From positions 2,824,501 through 2,888,500 of the forward strand of contig NZ_CP102480.1 in NCBI RefSeq assembly GCF_024662015.1: DNA of 64,000 nt, in the 5' to 3' direction. Position numbers and translations under genes: made by a program. The stretch comes from Nisaea acidiphila. GTDB lineage: Bacteria > Pseudomonadota > Alphaproteobacteria > Thalassobaculales > Thalassobaculaceae. This document shows positions 34,467-43,400 of the stretch, in pieces. The stretch's first letter is position 1. Each line of letters begins with the position of its first letter. Under the pieces are notes generated by a model. That model did not search any database. It was not told where the DNA came from and was given only the letters and a program-made list of their open reading frames with translations.

Positions 34467-35855
34467 TTAAGGTTCCCGCATGGCTTGTTGGAGACTCGCA
34501 GTTAGCGGGGTCATCCAGTATTCGAACAGGGTCCTTTCGCCAACGGCAATGAGCGCAGAAAGCCCCATGCCCGCTGTCAGCTGGGCTTCGGGCAGGTTTC
34601 GCTCAAGCGAATGAGGGTCAATCTGGACGCGGGCTTCAAAGAACTGTTGTCCGCGATTGTCCGTGATCGCATCAAGCGAGACAGATGTCAGAATACCGTC
34701 GATTGGAGGCGTGATTCGAGGATTGAACGCCGAAAGCATGATCTGAACAGGAGATCCGATCAGAAGCGCATCGACGTCTTTCGTCTTGATTTTCACTACG
34801 CCGATCAATTCGTCGTGGATAGGGACGATGCTCATCATCACTTCCCCTCCGCCGAGAACGCCGCCCTCAGTGTTCACGCGCATGTCGACAATCTGTCCAT
34901 CGAGCGGAGACCGGATCTCATTCCGCTCTAGCCTGTCGCGCCAGACATTTTCTTCTTGCTTGAGATCATCGAGACGCAGTGAATTCTGCCGAAGAGAACT
35001 CGCCGTCTTGTCGCGGAATTCGCTTTCGATCGACTCTATGCGGATTTGCTGCTCGCCGATTGCGAGGCGGCTCTGCGCAATGGAGCCCTCCAATTGGCCC
35101 GCGACACCGTGAAGTTGTTCTTTCGCACGTTCCAGCGCCAGGACGCGGGGCTTCCTCTCCAGCCCCTTGTTGTAGAGCGTTCTTACACCTTCGAGTTCCT
35201 CGTCCAGAATTGCTATCTGATTCTCGGTGGCTTTCAGACGCGTAACGGAGCCGTCGATCTGGGAACGCAGTTGTGCAATGCGCTCCTGAATCAGCTTTTG
35301 CAGATTCTCGATGGAGTTTTTCTCCGCGTCGAAAACTTTCTGCTCGAGTTCCATGAGCCTGATGACCTCGGGGTCGTCGGCGGCATCTACAAGCCTGAGC
35401 GGAAACTCGATCTCATCCTTCTTGTCGCGGACCGCTTCAAGACGGGCGCGCTCTGCAAGAACGGCATAGATCTGGTTCTGCAACCTGGCGTAGTTCGCGT
35501 TAGTGACGAGAGGATTCAGCTCGGCGAGTAGTTGTCCCTTCCTCACCGAGTCGCCCTCGCGAACATAGAGCCTTTCAACGATGCCGCCCTCGGAATGCTG
35601 CACCACCTGCCGTTCGCTGATGACGCGCAGTTCACCCATCGCTCTTACTGCGCTACCGAGCGGCGCTACGACAGACCAGCCGCCGAAGATCACAAAGAAA
35701 AGGACCAGGGTGCTCCACCCGGCCAAACTCGCGCGCTTCCAGGTTGGAGTCGTAAGTTTGTCAACCGAACCGCTGGATGTTGCATCTCGCGCAGCGATGG
35801 GGAGCCGCTTTTTCAGCAGGTCATCCGATACGACGGTAAGACTAGTGTCAGACAT
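34467..35855 (-). CDS. HlyD-family type I secretion adaptor
   Basis: A 462-residue periplasmic adaptor that links the inner-membrane ABC transporter to an outer-membrane TolC channel. Residues 42-64 form one membrane anchor, residues about 95-120 a lipoyl half (VVQHSEGGIVERLYVREGD), residues about 150-300 long coiled-coil hairpins, and the C-terminus SALIAVGERTLFEYWMTPL is typical of the PrtE/HlyD group. I start at 35855; the longer start at 35906 overlaps the ABC gene. No TolC is present in the window. Confidence 0.9.
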   Translation of the reverse strand: MSDTSLTVVSDDLLKKRLPIAARDATSSGSVDKLTTPTWKRASLAGWSTLVLFFVIFGGWSVVAPLGSAVRAMGELRVISERQVVQHSEGGIVERLYVREGDSVRKGQLLAELNPLVTNANYARLQNQIYAVLAERARLEAVRDKKDEIEFPLRLVDAADDPEVIRLMELEQKVFDAEKNSIENLQKLIQERIAQLRSQIDGSVTRLKATENQIAILDEELEGVRTLYNKGLERKPRVLALERAKEQLHGVAGQLEGSIAQSRLAIGEQQIRIESIESEFRDKTASSLRQNSLRLDDLKQEENVWRDRLERNEIRSPLDGQIVDMRVNTEGGVLGGGEVMMSIVPIHDELIGVVKIKTKDVDALLIGSPVQIMLSAFNPRITPPIDGILTSVSLDAITDNRGQQFFEARVQIDPHSLERNLPEAQLTAGMGLSALIAVGERTLFEYWMTPLTASLQQAMREP

Positions 35856-35868
35856 TTTGTTCTCTAAC

Positions 35869-37632
35869 CTAATTGTCGGCGACCGCTTTCGCACTCTTGT
35901 GATCAATGCTTGGCGCCGATGGGACGCCTCCGATCAGAGGCATCACGTCATCCCGGTTTGAGAATTTCTGTACGACGCCTTCCCGCAATACCAAGATCTT
36001 GTCGACGATCTGAAGGATATTGGGGCGATGAAGGATCACGACAACTGTTGCTCCCCGCGCCGTAAGGCTCTCGATCGCTGTTTTCAGCGCTTGATCGCCC
36101 TCGGTATCGAGGTTCGCGTTGGGTTCGTCGAGAAGGACCAGCTTGGGATCACCCAGCAACGCACGGGCGAGACCGACACGTTGTCTCTGCCCGCCGGAAA
36201 GAAGGCTGCCGCCCGGCCCGACAGGGGTGTCGTATCCTTGCTCCATCTTGAGAATCATCCGGTGCAACCCAGCCATTTCGGCAGCCTGGATGACCTGCTC
36301 GTTCGTTACGGTTTTGTCGAAACGCGAGATATTGTCGCGTATCGAGCCCTCGAACAGCAGAACCTGTTGCGGCAAATAGCCGACATGCCGTCCACGGTCC
36401 TCGCTCGGCCATCTGTAGACGTCGGCTCCGTCAAGCCGGACCACTCCGCTCGTGGGGCTTTCGATTCCGGCGATTAGTCTCGCGAGTGAGGTCTTGCCGG
36501 CGGCTGAAGGCCCGATGATCGCCACCGACTCGCCGGGGGCGAGCTCGAATGAAACCCGGGACAGGATGGCTCTGTTCATTCCGCGAACGTGATAGTGCAC
36601 ATTCTCGACCGAGAGCTGACCCTTCGGATCCAGCGGAAAGACGCTGTCTTCCGGTTTGGCGGATACGCCGTTCAGGATCGATGCGAGGAAGCGGTAGCGC
36701 TGGACCGCGTCGGCAACCTGTCCCCAGGAACCCACAATCGCTTCAAGCGGCATCAGTGCGCGAGATACGAGGATAACGGACGCCATCATGGCCCCGCGCG
36801 ACAGACTGCTGGCAGGGTCGACAATCTGAATGGCGGCCACTGTCATCACCGCCATCATGATGCCCATGCGGAACATCTTGATAAAGGCTTGGATAATCCC
36901 GGCGATTTGGCTCGCTTCGTTCTGGCTGCGAAGGGAGTATTCGTTGAATGACGCCCAATCCGACATGATCGATTTGCGCATGCCCATGGCTTCGACGATA
37001 TCGGCATTCTCGACCGCGGCGCGACTGAGCTTGCGTGCCTGATTGGCTGAGGTGGATGCCTTGGCGAGCGATGACTTCGCCATGATTTTGTTGGCGAGAG
37101 CCAGCCCGAACAAAATCGCCCCGCCAATGGCCGCGGTCATCCCAATCGCGAAATTCAGCAAGAACAACACGATCATGAAAATCGGGATAAAGGGTAGATC
37201 CATCAGCATGAAAACGCTGGGACTGCCGAGGAACTGACGGAGACCCTGCAGGTTTTCAAGCGCATCTCCTCCGCGACGTCCACGAACCAGCGAACCGGTT
37301 ACGGACCGCTCGAAGAGCTGGGGAGATATCTGAGCGTCGATCCAGGAACTGACATGCGTGAACAGATAGGTTCGCGCGATATCGATCAGGGCCTGAACAA
37401 GCAGTGCCGCGAATGCAATCAGGGCCAACATGGTCAGCGTTGCCATGTTTCCGGTACCGAGAACCCGATCGAATAGGGAAAACATGTAAAGCGGCATGGT
37501 CAGGATGAGCATATTGACCACGAAACTGAACACACCTGCCGTGACGAAAGCGCCGCGGCAGGCCTCAAATATCCTGCGCAGCGGATCGTCTACGGCTTGA
37601 TCGGCGCTCGACGGCGATGGGTTACCCGCCAT
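35869..37632 (-). CDS. Type I secretion ABC transporter (PrtD/AprD type)
   Basis: A 587-residue fused permease/ATPase. Residues about 25-310 hold six membrane helices, the ATPase has Walker A GPSAAGKT (about 372-379), signature LLSGGQRQR (about 475) and Walker B LVLLDEPNANLD (about 495), and the H-loop is ILHRPN. It lacks the N-terminal peptidase-like domain of HlyB, so it fits the PrtD group that exports RTX proteins with a C-terminal signal. It leads a five-gene operon and its likely substrate is the RTX protein encoded 6.7 kb away. Confidence 0.92.
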   Translation of the reverse strand: MAGNPSPSSADQAVDDPLRRIFEACRGAFVTAGVFSFVVNMLILTMPLYMFSLFDRVLGTGNMATLTMLALIAFAALLVQALIDIARTYLFTHVSSWIDAQISPQLFERSVTGSLVRGRRGGDALENLQGLRQFLGSPSVFMLMDLPFIPIFMIVLFLLNFAIGMTAAIGGAILFGLALANKIMAKSSLAKASTSANQARKLSRAAVENADIVEAMGMRKSIMSDWASFNEYSLRSQNEASQIAGIIQAFIKMFRMGIMMAVMTVAAIQIVDPASSLSRGAMMASVILVSRALMPLEAIVGSWGQVADAVQRYRFLASILNGVSAKPEDSVFPLDPKGQLSVENVHYHVRGMNRAILSRVSFELAPGESVAIIGPSAAGKTSLARLIAGIESPTSGVVRLDGADVYRWPSEDRGRHVGYLPQQVLLFEGSIRDNISRFDKTVTNEQVIQAAEMAGLHRMILKMEQGYDTPVGPGGSLLSGGQRQRVGLARALLGDPKLVLLDEPNANLDTEGDQALKTAIESLTARGATVVVILHRPNILQIVDKILVLREGVVQKFSNRDDVMPLIGGVPSAPSIDHKSAKAVADN

Positions 37633-37698
37633 GAAATCTTGCCCGCATTCTTGAAGTTATGAGTTGGAGTATACCAGAAGATGGAATCGCATTGCCTA

Positions 37699-37739
37699 TC
37701 GGTTCTAAGCTCAGATTCTTAAGATTCCGTTCGAACCGA
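37699..37739. promoter_or_regulatory. Nested dyad in the divergent exporter/glycosyltransferase promoter region
   Basis: TCGGTTC (37699-37705) and GAACCGA (37733-37739) form a seven-base inverted repeat around a perfect TCTTAAGA palindrome (37717-37724). It lies in the 197-base gap between the divergent starts at 37632 and 37830. A minus-strand TATACT at 37674-37669 could be the -10 box of the exporter operon. An operator shared by both directions is plausible but unproven. Confidence 0.35.
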
Positions 37740-37829
37740 ACTTGCATCCTTGTGCCGGGGAATTCATAAGCGCCTGCACAGCGAGTATCAATCATATTCC
37801 TGTTTCTGCGACGATAAGGCTTGGCATAA

Positions 37830-39146
37830 ATGAAAATCCTGTTTGTTCACCAGAACATGCCCGGGCAATTCAAGCATCTGGCGCCGGCTTTGGCCGCCGA
37901 TGGACACGAAGTGGTCTTCATCACGAAATCGGGAAAACCGAATTTGCCGGGCGTGCGCAAAGTCGAATACAAGCCGCACCGGGAACCGAAAGAGCCGCCG
38001 CATCGTTATTTCGACCGTTTCGAAGACCAGATCCTGCACGGTCAGGCGGTCGTCAAGGTCTGCCTGGCGCTGAAGGAAACTGGGTTCGAACCCGACGTCA
38101 TCTGCGCCCATACCGGGTGGGGGGAAGCGCTATTTCTCAAGGACGCTTTTCCGGAAGCGAGACTGCTGACTTTTAATGAGTTTTTCTATCGAGGCCGGGG
38201 GACAGATACGGATTTCCTGAAGGAAGACCGGCCCGATATTGATCGCGAATGCCGGACGCGAGTCCGCAATGCGCACATGCTCGTTTCGATGGCCGCCGCC
38301 GATTGGGGATATGTTCCGACCTATTGGCAATGGTCAACGCATCCAAAGGCGCTACGCGAGAAAATGTCGGTGATTCACGACGGTATCGATACCGATTTCC
38401 TCAGTCGTCAGCCGGACGCCTATCTGGATCTGGCCGATGGCCGCCGGCTCACCGCCGATGACGAGGTTGTGACCTATGTTGCCAGAAATCTTGAGCCCTA
38501 CAGGGGGTTCGACGTGGTTGCTTCGGCCCTGAAGGGAATACAGGCAGCCAGGCCGAACGCTCATATCGTTGTAACGGGTGGTGAGGACGTGAGCTATGGG
38601 AGCGGTCCCGGGTATCAGGACAGCTGGAAAGACGCGTTGATCCCCCATCTCGAACTTGACGCTTCGCGCCTGCATTTCATGGGGCGGCTTCCATATGAAG
38701 AGTTCGGCCGCATGTTGTCGATCTCAAGGGCGCATATCTATCTTACCTATCCGTTCGTGCTTTCCTGGTCGATGCTCGAGGCGATGTCCAGGGAATGTCT
38801 GGTCGTTGCAAGCGATACACCCCCGGTCCGGGAGGTCATTCACAACGGGAAAAACGGTCTCCTCGTGCCCTACAGCGACTCGGCGAAACTGGTTTCCACA
38901 GTCGCCGAAGCATTGGCGAAGGGAAAGGATATGGACAGGGTCCGCAAAGCGGCGCGGCAAACCGTTATCGATCGCTACGATCTGAAGACCGTTTGCCTTC
39001 CGCAGCTTCTGGATATTGTGGCGAAGCTTGGACGCCGGGAGATGCCGGAGCCGACGACACAGATCCCGGCCGAGGTCGTGGCGTCGATGGGATGGCCTTC
39101 GACGGACGCAAGCAAGCTGTCACTATGGTCCGAAATGCGGGTATGA
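37830..39146 (+). CDS. GT4-family glycosyltransferase
   Basis: A 438-residue GT-B enzyme. MKILFVHQNMPGQFKHLAPAL is the acceptor-domain start, VIHDGIDTDFL and VVTYVARNLEPYRGFDVV form the donor phosphate site, and SWSMLEAMSRECLVVASDTP contains the E-x7-E element. The first of two GT4 + TPR-GT pairs: its stop overlaps the following TPR-GT gene by four bases. AAGG lies six bases before the ATG. Substrate unknown. Confidence 0.86.
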   Translation: MKILFVHQNMPGQFKHLAPALAADGHEVVFITKSGKPNLPGVRKVEYKPHREPKEPPHRYFDRFEDQILHGQAVVKVCLALKETGFEPDVICAHTGWGEALFLKDAFPEARLLTFNEFFYRGRGTDTDFLKEDRPDIDRECRTRVRNAHMLVSMAAADWGYVPTYWQWSTHPKALREKMSVIHDGIDTDFLSRQPDAYLDLADGRRLTADDEVVTYVARNLEPYRGFDVVASALKGIQAARPNAHIVVTGGEDVSYGSGPGYQDSWKDALIPHLELDASRLHFMGRLPYEEFGRMLSISRAHIYLTYPFVLSWSMLEAMSRECLVVASDTPPVREVIHNGKNGLLVPYSDSAKLVSTVAEALAKGKDMDRVRKAARQTVIDRYDLKTVCLPQLLDIVAKLGRREMPEPTTQIPAEVVASMGWPSTDASKLSLWSEMRV

Positions 39147-40840
39147 CCGGTTCGGCGGACGCTGTATCGGGCGCTCGAGAGCGCCTAAAATCAATTGCCG
39201 CGGCGGCCTTCGGCACTGGCGACTTCGTTTCCGCCGGCAGATCTCTTCAAGCATACTGCGTGTTATTCCCGGGCGATGCGGGCGGATATGGCAATCTGTT
39301 GGCTATCGAACGACGGACGGGACAAAATCTCGGTCGCATGGAGCGGCTGGCATTTCAGGCTCTTCTGATTGCGCCGGATGTCGATACGCCGATTATTTCA
39401 TTGCTGACAGGGTTTGCTGACCGCCGGGTTCCGGTTTCGCCGGCGTTTCGAGCTCGACTGGCGGCGCGCCCCCGCTTCGGAAAGCTCGCTCTGGCCGTGG
39501 CGATCTGCCACTTCATGGCGGGGCAGGCGGACGACGCTCTCCTCGAACTTCGCCGCAGTCTCGTATTGAATCCGCAGCAAGTTGCTCTGCTTCGCCAAGC
39601 CGGTGGTTTTTTGCAGAACCTCGGGGATCCAAAGGCCGCCGACTATTTCTCGTGGACATTGTGTGCGGCCCTCGAGCCTGATGAGGACTATCGCGAAGCG
39701 CTCAGCGGCCTCGCGGCCGAACGCCACGAAGACGGTGCGATTCTTCGCTCGATCGGATTCTACCGGTCGGCTCTTCAGCTGGATCGGGGCAATGCCTCGG
39801 TTCGCGCCAATCTGGCAGCCGCGCTCGTCGAGGTCGGAGAGGCCTCGGCGGCGGAGGATGAACTGAAGAAGTTGCTCATATCCGAGCCGGAAAATCGTGA
39901 AGGCCTTTGGCTTTCGTCCTGTCTCCGCATCGGCCGGGGAGACAGGAGCGGAGGATACCGGTCGCACCATGTACGCTGGAGCGATCCGTATGAGGGCTCG
40001 CGCGCAATGCGTTTCGAGGGAACCGCGCTATGGCTTGGTCACCCGCTGGAAGGCAAGCGGATATTGGCCTGGGGCGATTTCGGGATCGGAGATGAAGTGC
40101 TCTTTGCCCCACTGGCGTCGTGGCTTGCGGCGCAAGGGGCCTCGGTCGTTCTCGAAGTCGACCCGCGCCTTGTCGCGTTCGCAAAAAGGAGTTTCCCGGC
40201 GGTCGCGGTTGTCGCTCGTCAGGATGAGGTCATTGCCCCCGGCCAGTTCGATTTTCATGTTCCGACGGCGCTGATCGTGCGTTTTTATCATCGGCACTCC
40301 GCGCCGGAGCCGCTCGATCCGTGGCGGGCGGATACGAAAAGGGTGCGCGCGCTCCGTTCCGAACTCGGTGAACGCTTTTCCGGGCCGTTGATAGGACTGG
40401 CCTGGGGGGGCGGCGGGAAAAGGACCTCATGGTCCAAGACAACAGAATTGGCGGAATGGTCCTCTTTGCTGGGATTGGAGGAAGCCAACTTCGTGAGCTT
40501 GCAGTATGTGAGCTCAGATGGGAGCGAACCACCTGAGCTGCTCTCCAGAGTGCGGGACGCACCGGTCGAGAATCTGCGCGAGGACTTGGACGGCCTTGCC
40601 GCGCTCATCGCCGCGCTTGATTGCGTTGTGTCGATTTCCGGAGTGAACGCACATTTCGCCGGGGCCCTGCACCGGCCCGGCTTCATACTCCTTCCGAAGC
40701 AGCCGCTGTGGTTCTGGGGGCGAAGCGGAGACCGCTCGCCCTGGTATCCGAGTTTGCGGATCTACCGCAACATTGGCGCTGGGTGGCAAGAGCCAATCGC
40801 CGCTTTGACCGGAGATGTCAGGCGCTTTCTTTCGCTCTAA
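39143..40840 (+). CDS. TPR-containing glycosyltransferase (paralogue 4)
   Basis: A 565-residue protein. Residues about 40-260 are degenerate TPR helices (LRRSLVLNPQQVALLRQAGG, YRSALQLDRGNASVRANLAA). The GT-B-like domain begins at about 310 with ILAWGDFGIGDEVLFAPLAS and ends in CVVSISGVNAHFAGALHRPG; the usual EQG becomes DFG and DTSxxH becomes ISGVNAH, so it is diverged. The ATG at 39143 overlaps the GT4 stop (ATGA); an in-frame ATG at 39125 is possible. The stop runs 23 bases into the convergent gene. Confidence 0.76.
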   Translation: MTGSADAVSGARERLKSIAAAAFGTGDFVSAGRSLQAYCVLFPGDAGGYGNLLAIERRTGQNLGRMERLAFQALLIAPDVDTPIISLLTGFADRRVPVSPAFRARLAARPRFGKLALAVAICHFMAGQADDALLELRRSLVLNPQQVALLRQAGGFLQNLGDPKAADYFSWTLCAALEPDEDYREALSGLAAERHEDGAILRSIGFYRSALQLDRGNASVRANLAAALVEVGEASAAEDELKKLLISEPENREGLWLSSCLRIGRGDRSGGYRSHHVRWSDPYEGSRAMRFEGTALWLGHPLEGKRILAWGDFGIGDEVLFAPLASWLAAQGASVVLEVDPRLVAFAKRSFPAVAVVARQDEVIAPGQFDFHVPTALIVRFYHRHSAPEPLDPWRADTKRVRALRSELGERFSGPLIGLAWGGGGKRTSWSKTTELAEWSSLLGLEEANFVSLQYVSSDGSEPPELLSRVRDAPVENLREDLDGLAALIAALDCVVSISGVNAHFAGALHRPGFILLPKQPLWFWGRSGDRSPWYPSLRIYRNIGAGWQEPIAALTGDVRRFLSL

Positions 40841-41537
40841 CCATGTCCGCTTCGGCGGACCAGAGGTCGCCATAATCGACATCCTGCCATTCATCGAACC
40901 ACGGGCCGCCGCGCGTGTAATGAATTGCCGCCGGCGGGTTTCCGTCGGCAGGCTTGTCGTACCAGCCTTCGAGCCAGTTCCAAGTGTGATCGACGCCGCC
41001 GATCAGCGAGTCGTCGAGCCATTGGAAACGATGCAGAAAGGCGCCGGACTCCCGGTTGACAATATCGGGTGTCAGAGCGGCGTTCGCCGGATGTCCGCAA
41101 TTTAGGAGCATCATGCTCGACCAGTTCTTGCGCGGATAGACGGTCTGAACCTTGCCATCCATCTTCGTGCGCTCCGTCGGCCGGTAGTCGTGCTGGACGC
41201 AGATCAGAGCCTTGTCGTCGGTCGCGGCCGCGAAAAGGTCGGCGACGTCGCGGGTCCAGAGGAAGTCGCAGTCGCAAAACAGGGCCCAACCTTCATATCC
41301 CGCCAGATGAGGCACCAGGAAACGGGTATAGGTGAACTCGGTCGACGCCAGCGGATCGATATCCCGTGAATAAAGTCCCTGCGCCCGGAGCTCGTCCTGC
41401 TTGAGCGGCTCGATCGCCAGCGGTCCATGGCTGGTCCGCTCAAGGGAGTGGACGCAGACATCGTAGGCAATGGGTTCCCGGCTGTCCCAGCCGATGAAAA
41501 TCCGAAGCGGGGAAGGGGAAGGTCCGGCAGCGTTCAC
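40818..41537 (-). CDS. GT8-like glycosyltransferase
   Basis: A 239-residue GT-A enzyme. LRIFIGWDSREPIAYDVCV begins the nucleotide-sugar domain and WALFCDCDFLWTRDVADLF contains the DxD-type Asp-Cys-Asp metal site. WYDKPADGNPPAAIHYTRGG resembles the C-terminal His of GT8 proteins. It stands alone on the minus strand, overlapping the TPR-GT gene tail to tail by 23 bases, and is divergent from the GT4 gene at 41685. The gene is short for GT8, so the family call is tentative. Confidence 0.75.
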   Translation of the reverse strand: MNAAGPSPSPLRIFIGWDSREPIAYDVCVHSLERTSHGPLAIEPLKQDELRAQGLYSRDIDPLASTEFTYTRFLVPHLAGYEGWALFCDCDFLWTRDVADLFAAATDDKALICVQHDYRPTERTKMDGKVQTVYPRKNWSSMMLLNCGHPANAALTPDIVNRESGAFLHRFQWLDDSLIGGVDHTWNWLEGWYDKPADGNPPAAIHYTRGGPWFDEWQDVDYGDLWSAEADMVRAKESA

Positions 41538-41684
41538 GGCGCGTTCCTATTCGAATCGATTGTGAATGCGTCTCGTTACCATAAAGCCCGCGGGAAGAAA
41601 AATGAGCAGCGATGTCGCATGTCTGTCTTGGCTTTGCGCGCGGCACTCCATCCTATATAAACGCATCGCTTCGCTAGCGGCCGC

Positions 41685-43400
41685 GTGCCGCAGAATTATT
41701 CTCAGCGCCGGCGGTTCGACGTGTCTTCCATTCCTGTTTGCGCCATACACTATCACCCCGACGCGTACCGGGCGGACCGTGTGGGTGTCAAAGGGCGGCA
41801 TTCTGCGGGAGCGGGATTCCTGACGAGCTATTTCCGGCACGGTCGCTGTGAACGCTTCGTCGCGATGACCCCGAATGAGCGGCACGGGGCCGAATTCGTC
41901 GAGTTGGCTGGGGCGCTGGATCCCCGAAACCGCGAGGTCCGGCATCTGCGGACCCTGCTCTCGCAACCCGGTGCCGCCGAGTGTCTTCTCGTGTCGGGTC
42001 CCAATCTGGAAGAGTTTGTTTGGGATCGCCGCGCACGAGACCAGCGGGCCTACAGCGTCTGCGGTGTGACGCATACGCTCTCGTCGGATCGGGTGATCGC
42101 CGCGCTCTGTAATGCGCCGCTTCTTCCCATACAGCCGTGGGACGCTTTGATCTGCACCTCCCGTGTCGCCCGCGATGTGGTTCAGCGTTCGATAGCCCAG
42201 TATGGCGACTACCTTGAGCGGCGCCTCGGCGTCGCGCCGAGCGTTCAGATGCAGTTGCCGATCATTCCCCTCGGTGTGGACGGTGCTCGCTACGCTGCCG
42301 ATCCGGAAGCGCGCGCACGGTTGCGCAACCGCATCGGCGCGTCGGACGGAGACCTGGTCGTCCTGTTTCTTGGCCGCTTTACCTTCCATGCAAAGGCGCA
42401 CCCAGTGCCGATGTATCTGGCGGCGGAGAAAGCGGCGGAGCGGTTGCCGGACCGGAAGGTTCATCTCGTCATGGCGGGCCAGGCGCCAAACGAAACCATC
42501 ATGCAATCCTACCGGGAAACGGCAGAGCTCTTCACCGATGCGGCCGCGGTCCATTTCGTCGACGGTCGAGACGACGCGCTAATTCATGAAACCTGGCAGG
42601 GTTCTGACGTTTTCCTCTCGCTCTCGGACAATATTCAGGAAACCTTCGGCCTGACGCCGATCGAAGCGATGGCAGCGGGGCTTCCCGCAGTTGTTAGCGA
42701 TTGGGACGGCTACAAGGACACTGTTATCGAGGGTGAAACCGGGTTCCGCATCCCGACGACCGCGCCGGCAGCGGGTGATGGTTTCGAGCTTGCTCTCATG
42801 TACCAGACCGGCCGGGACAATTACGACCGGTTCGTCGGACGGGCATGCATGTCGTCTGGCTGTGACCCGGATGCAGCGGCAGATGCCCTGGTGAAATTGG
42901 CGGAAGATCCTGACTTGCGCTGTCGAATGGGGATGGCTGGGCGCAAACGCGCGGCTGAGGTCTACGATTGGTCCGTCATCGTGCGTGCGTACGAAGATCT
43001 CTGGCTCGAGTTGCGAGAACTCCGCCGGACGGCGGAAGAAGTGACGCCACGCCGTCCTGGGGAGGCGGCCAGCCCGTTCTACCCTGACCCGTTCGATATT
43101 TTCAGTTGCCATCCCACTTCGGTTCTCGGACCCGCTACAATTATCAAGGCAGTTCCGGGGGCGGCGGAGACAGCGGCTGATTTTCTTCTCAGGCATAATT
43201 TCGTGTCATTCGGCGCGGACTTCATGCTCACCGGCGACGAGCTTGCGACACTCTTGGCAGAGCTCGAGCGTCGTGGATCTTTGAAGCTTTCCGAACTTGA
43301 GGAAAAACTGGCTCCGGCGGTGGTTCACCGCCTCCGGCGCACTCTCGGGTGGCTTCTCAAATTCGGCCAGATCAAGTTAGGCGAAAATGAAACCGATTGA
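41685..43400 (+). CDS. GT4-family glycosyltransferase with C-terminal extension
   Basis: A 571-residue GT-B enzyme. The N-terminal VCAIHYHPDAYRADRVGVKG opens the acceptor domain, VVLFLGRFTFHAKAHPVP and FGLTPIEAMAAGLPAVVSDW form the donor site, and GETGFRIP follows as usual. Residues about 450-571 are an added domain ending in a leucine-rich helical region. The GTG at 41685 lacks a strong ribosome-binding site, and an internal GTG at codon 13 is possible. The stop overlaps the following TPR-GT gene by 14 bases, the second such pair. Confidence 0.83.
   Translation: MPQNYSQRRRFDVSSIPVCAIHYHPDAYRADRVGVKGRHSAGAGFLTSYFRHGRCERFVAMTPNERHGAEFVELAGALDPRNREVRHLRTLLSQPGAAECLLVSGPNLEEFVWDRRARDQRAYSVCGVTHTLSSDRVIAALCNAPLLPIQPWDALICTSRVARDVVQRSIAQYGDYLERRLGVAPSVQMQLPIIPLGVDGARYAADPEARARLRNRIGASDGDLVVLFLGRFTFHAKAHPVPMYLAAEKAAERLPDRKVHLVMAGQAPNETIMQSYRETAELFTDAAAVHFVDGRDDALIHETWQGSDVFLSLSDNIQETFGLTPIEAMAAGLPAVVSDWDGYKDTVIEGETGFRIPTTAPAAGDGFELALMYQTGRDNYDRFVGRACMSSGCDPDAAADALVKLAEDPDLRCRMGMAGRKRAAEVYDWSVIVRAYEDLWLELRELRRTAEEVTPRRPGEAASPFYPDPFDIFSCHPTSVLGPATIIKAVPGAAETAADFLLRHNFVSFGADFMLTGDELATLLAELERRGSLKLSELEEKLAPAVVHRLRRTLGWLLKFGQIKLGENETD

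Noticed and set aside
39125-40840. Far upstream starts for the fourth TPR-glycosyltransferase
   Set aside because: They lie inside the GT4 gene in another frame; the ATGA overlap at 39143 fits the neighbouring gene junctions.
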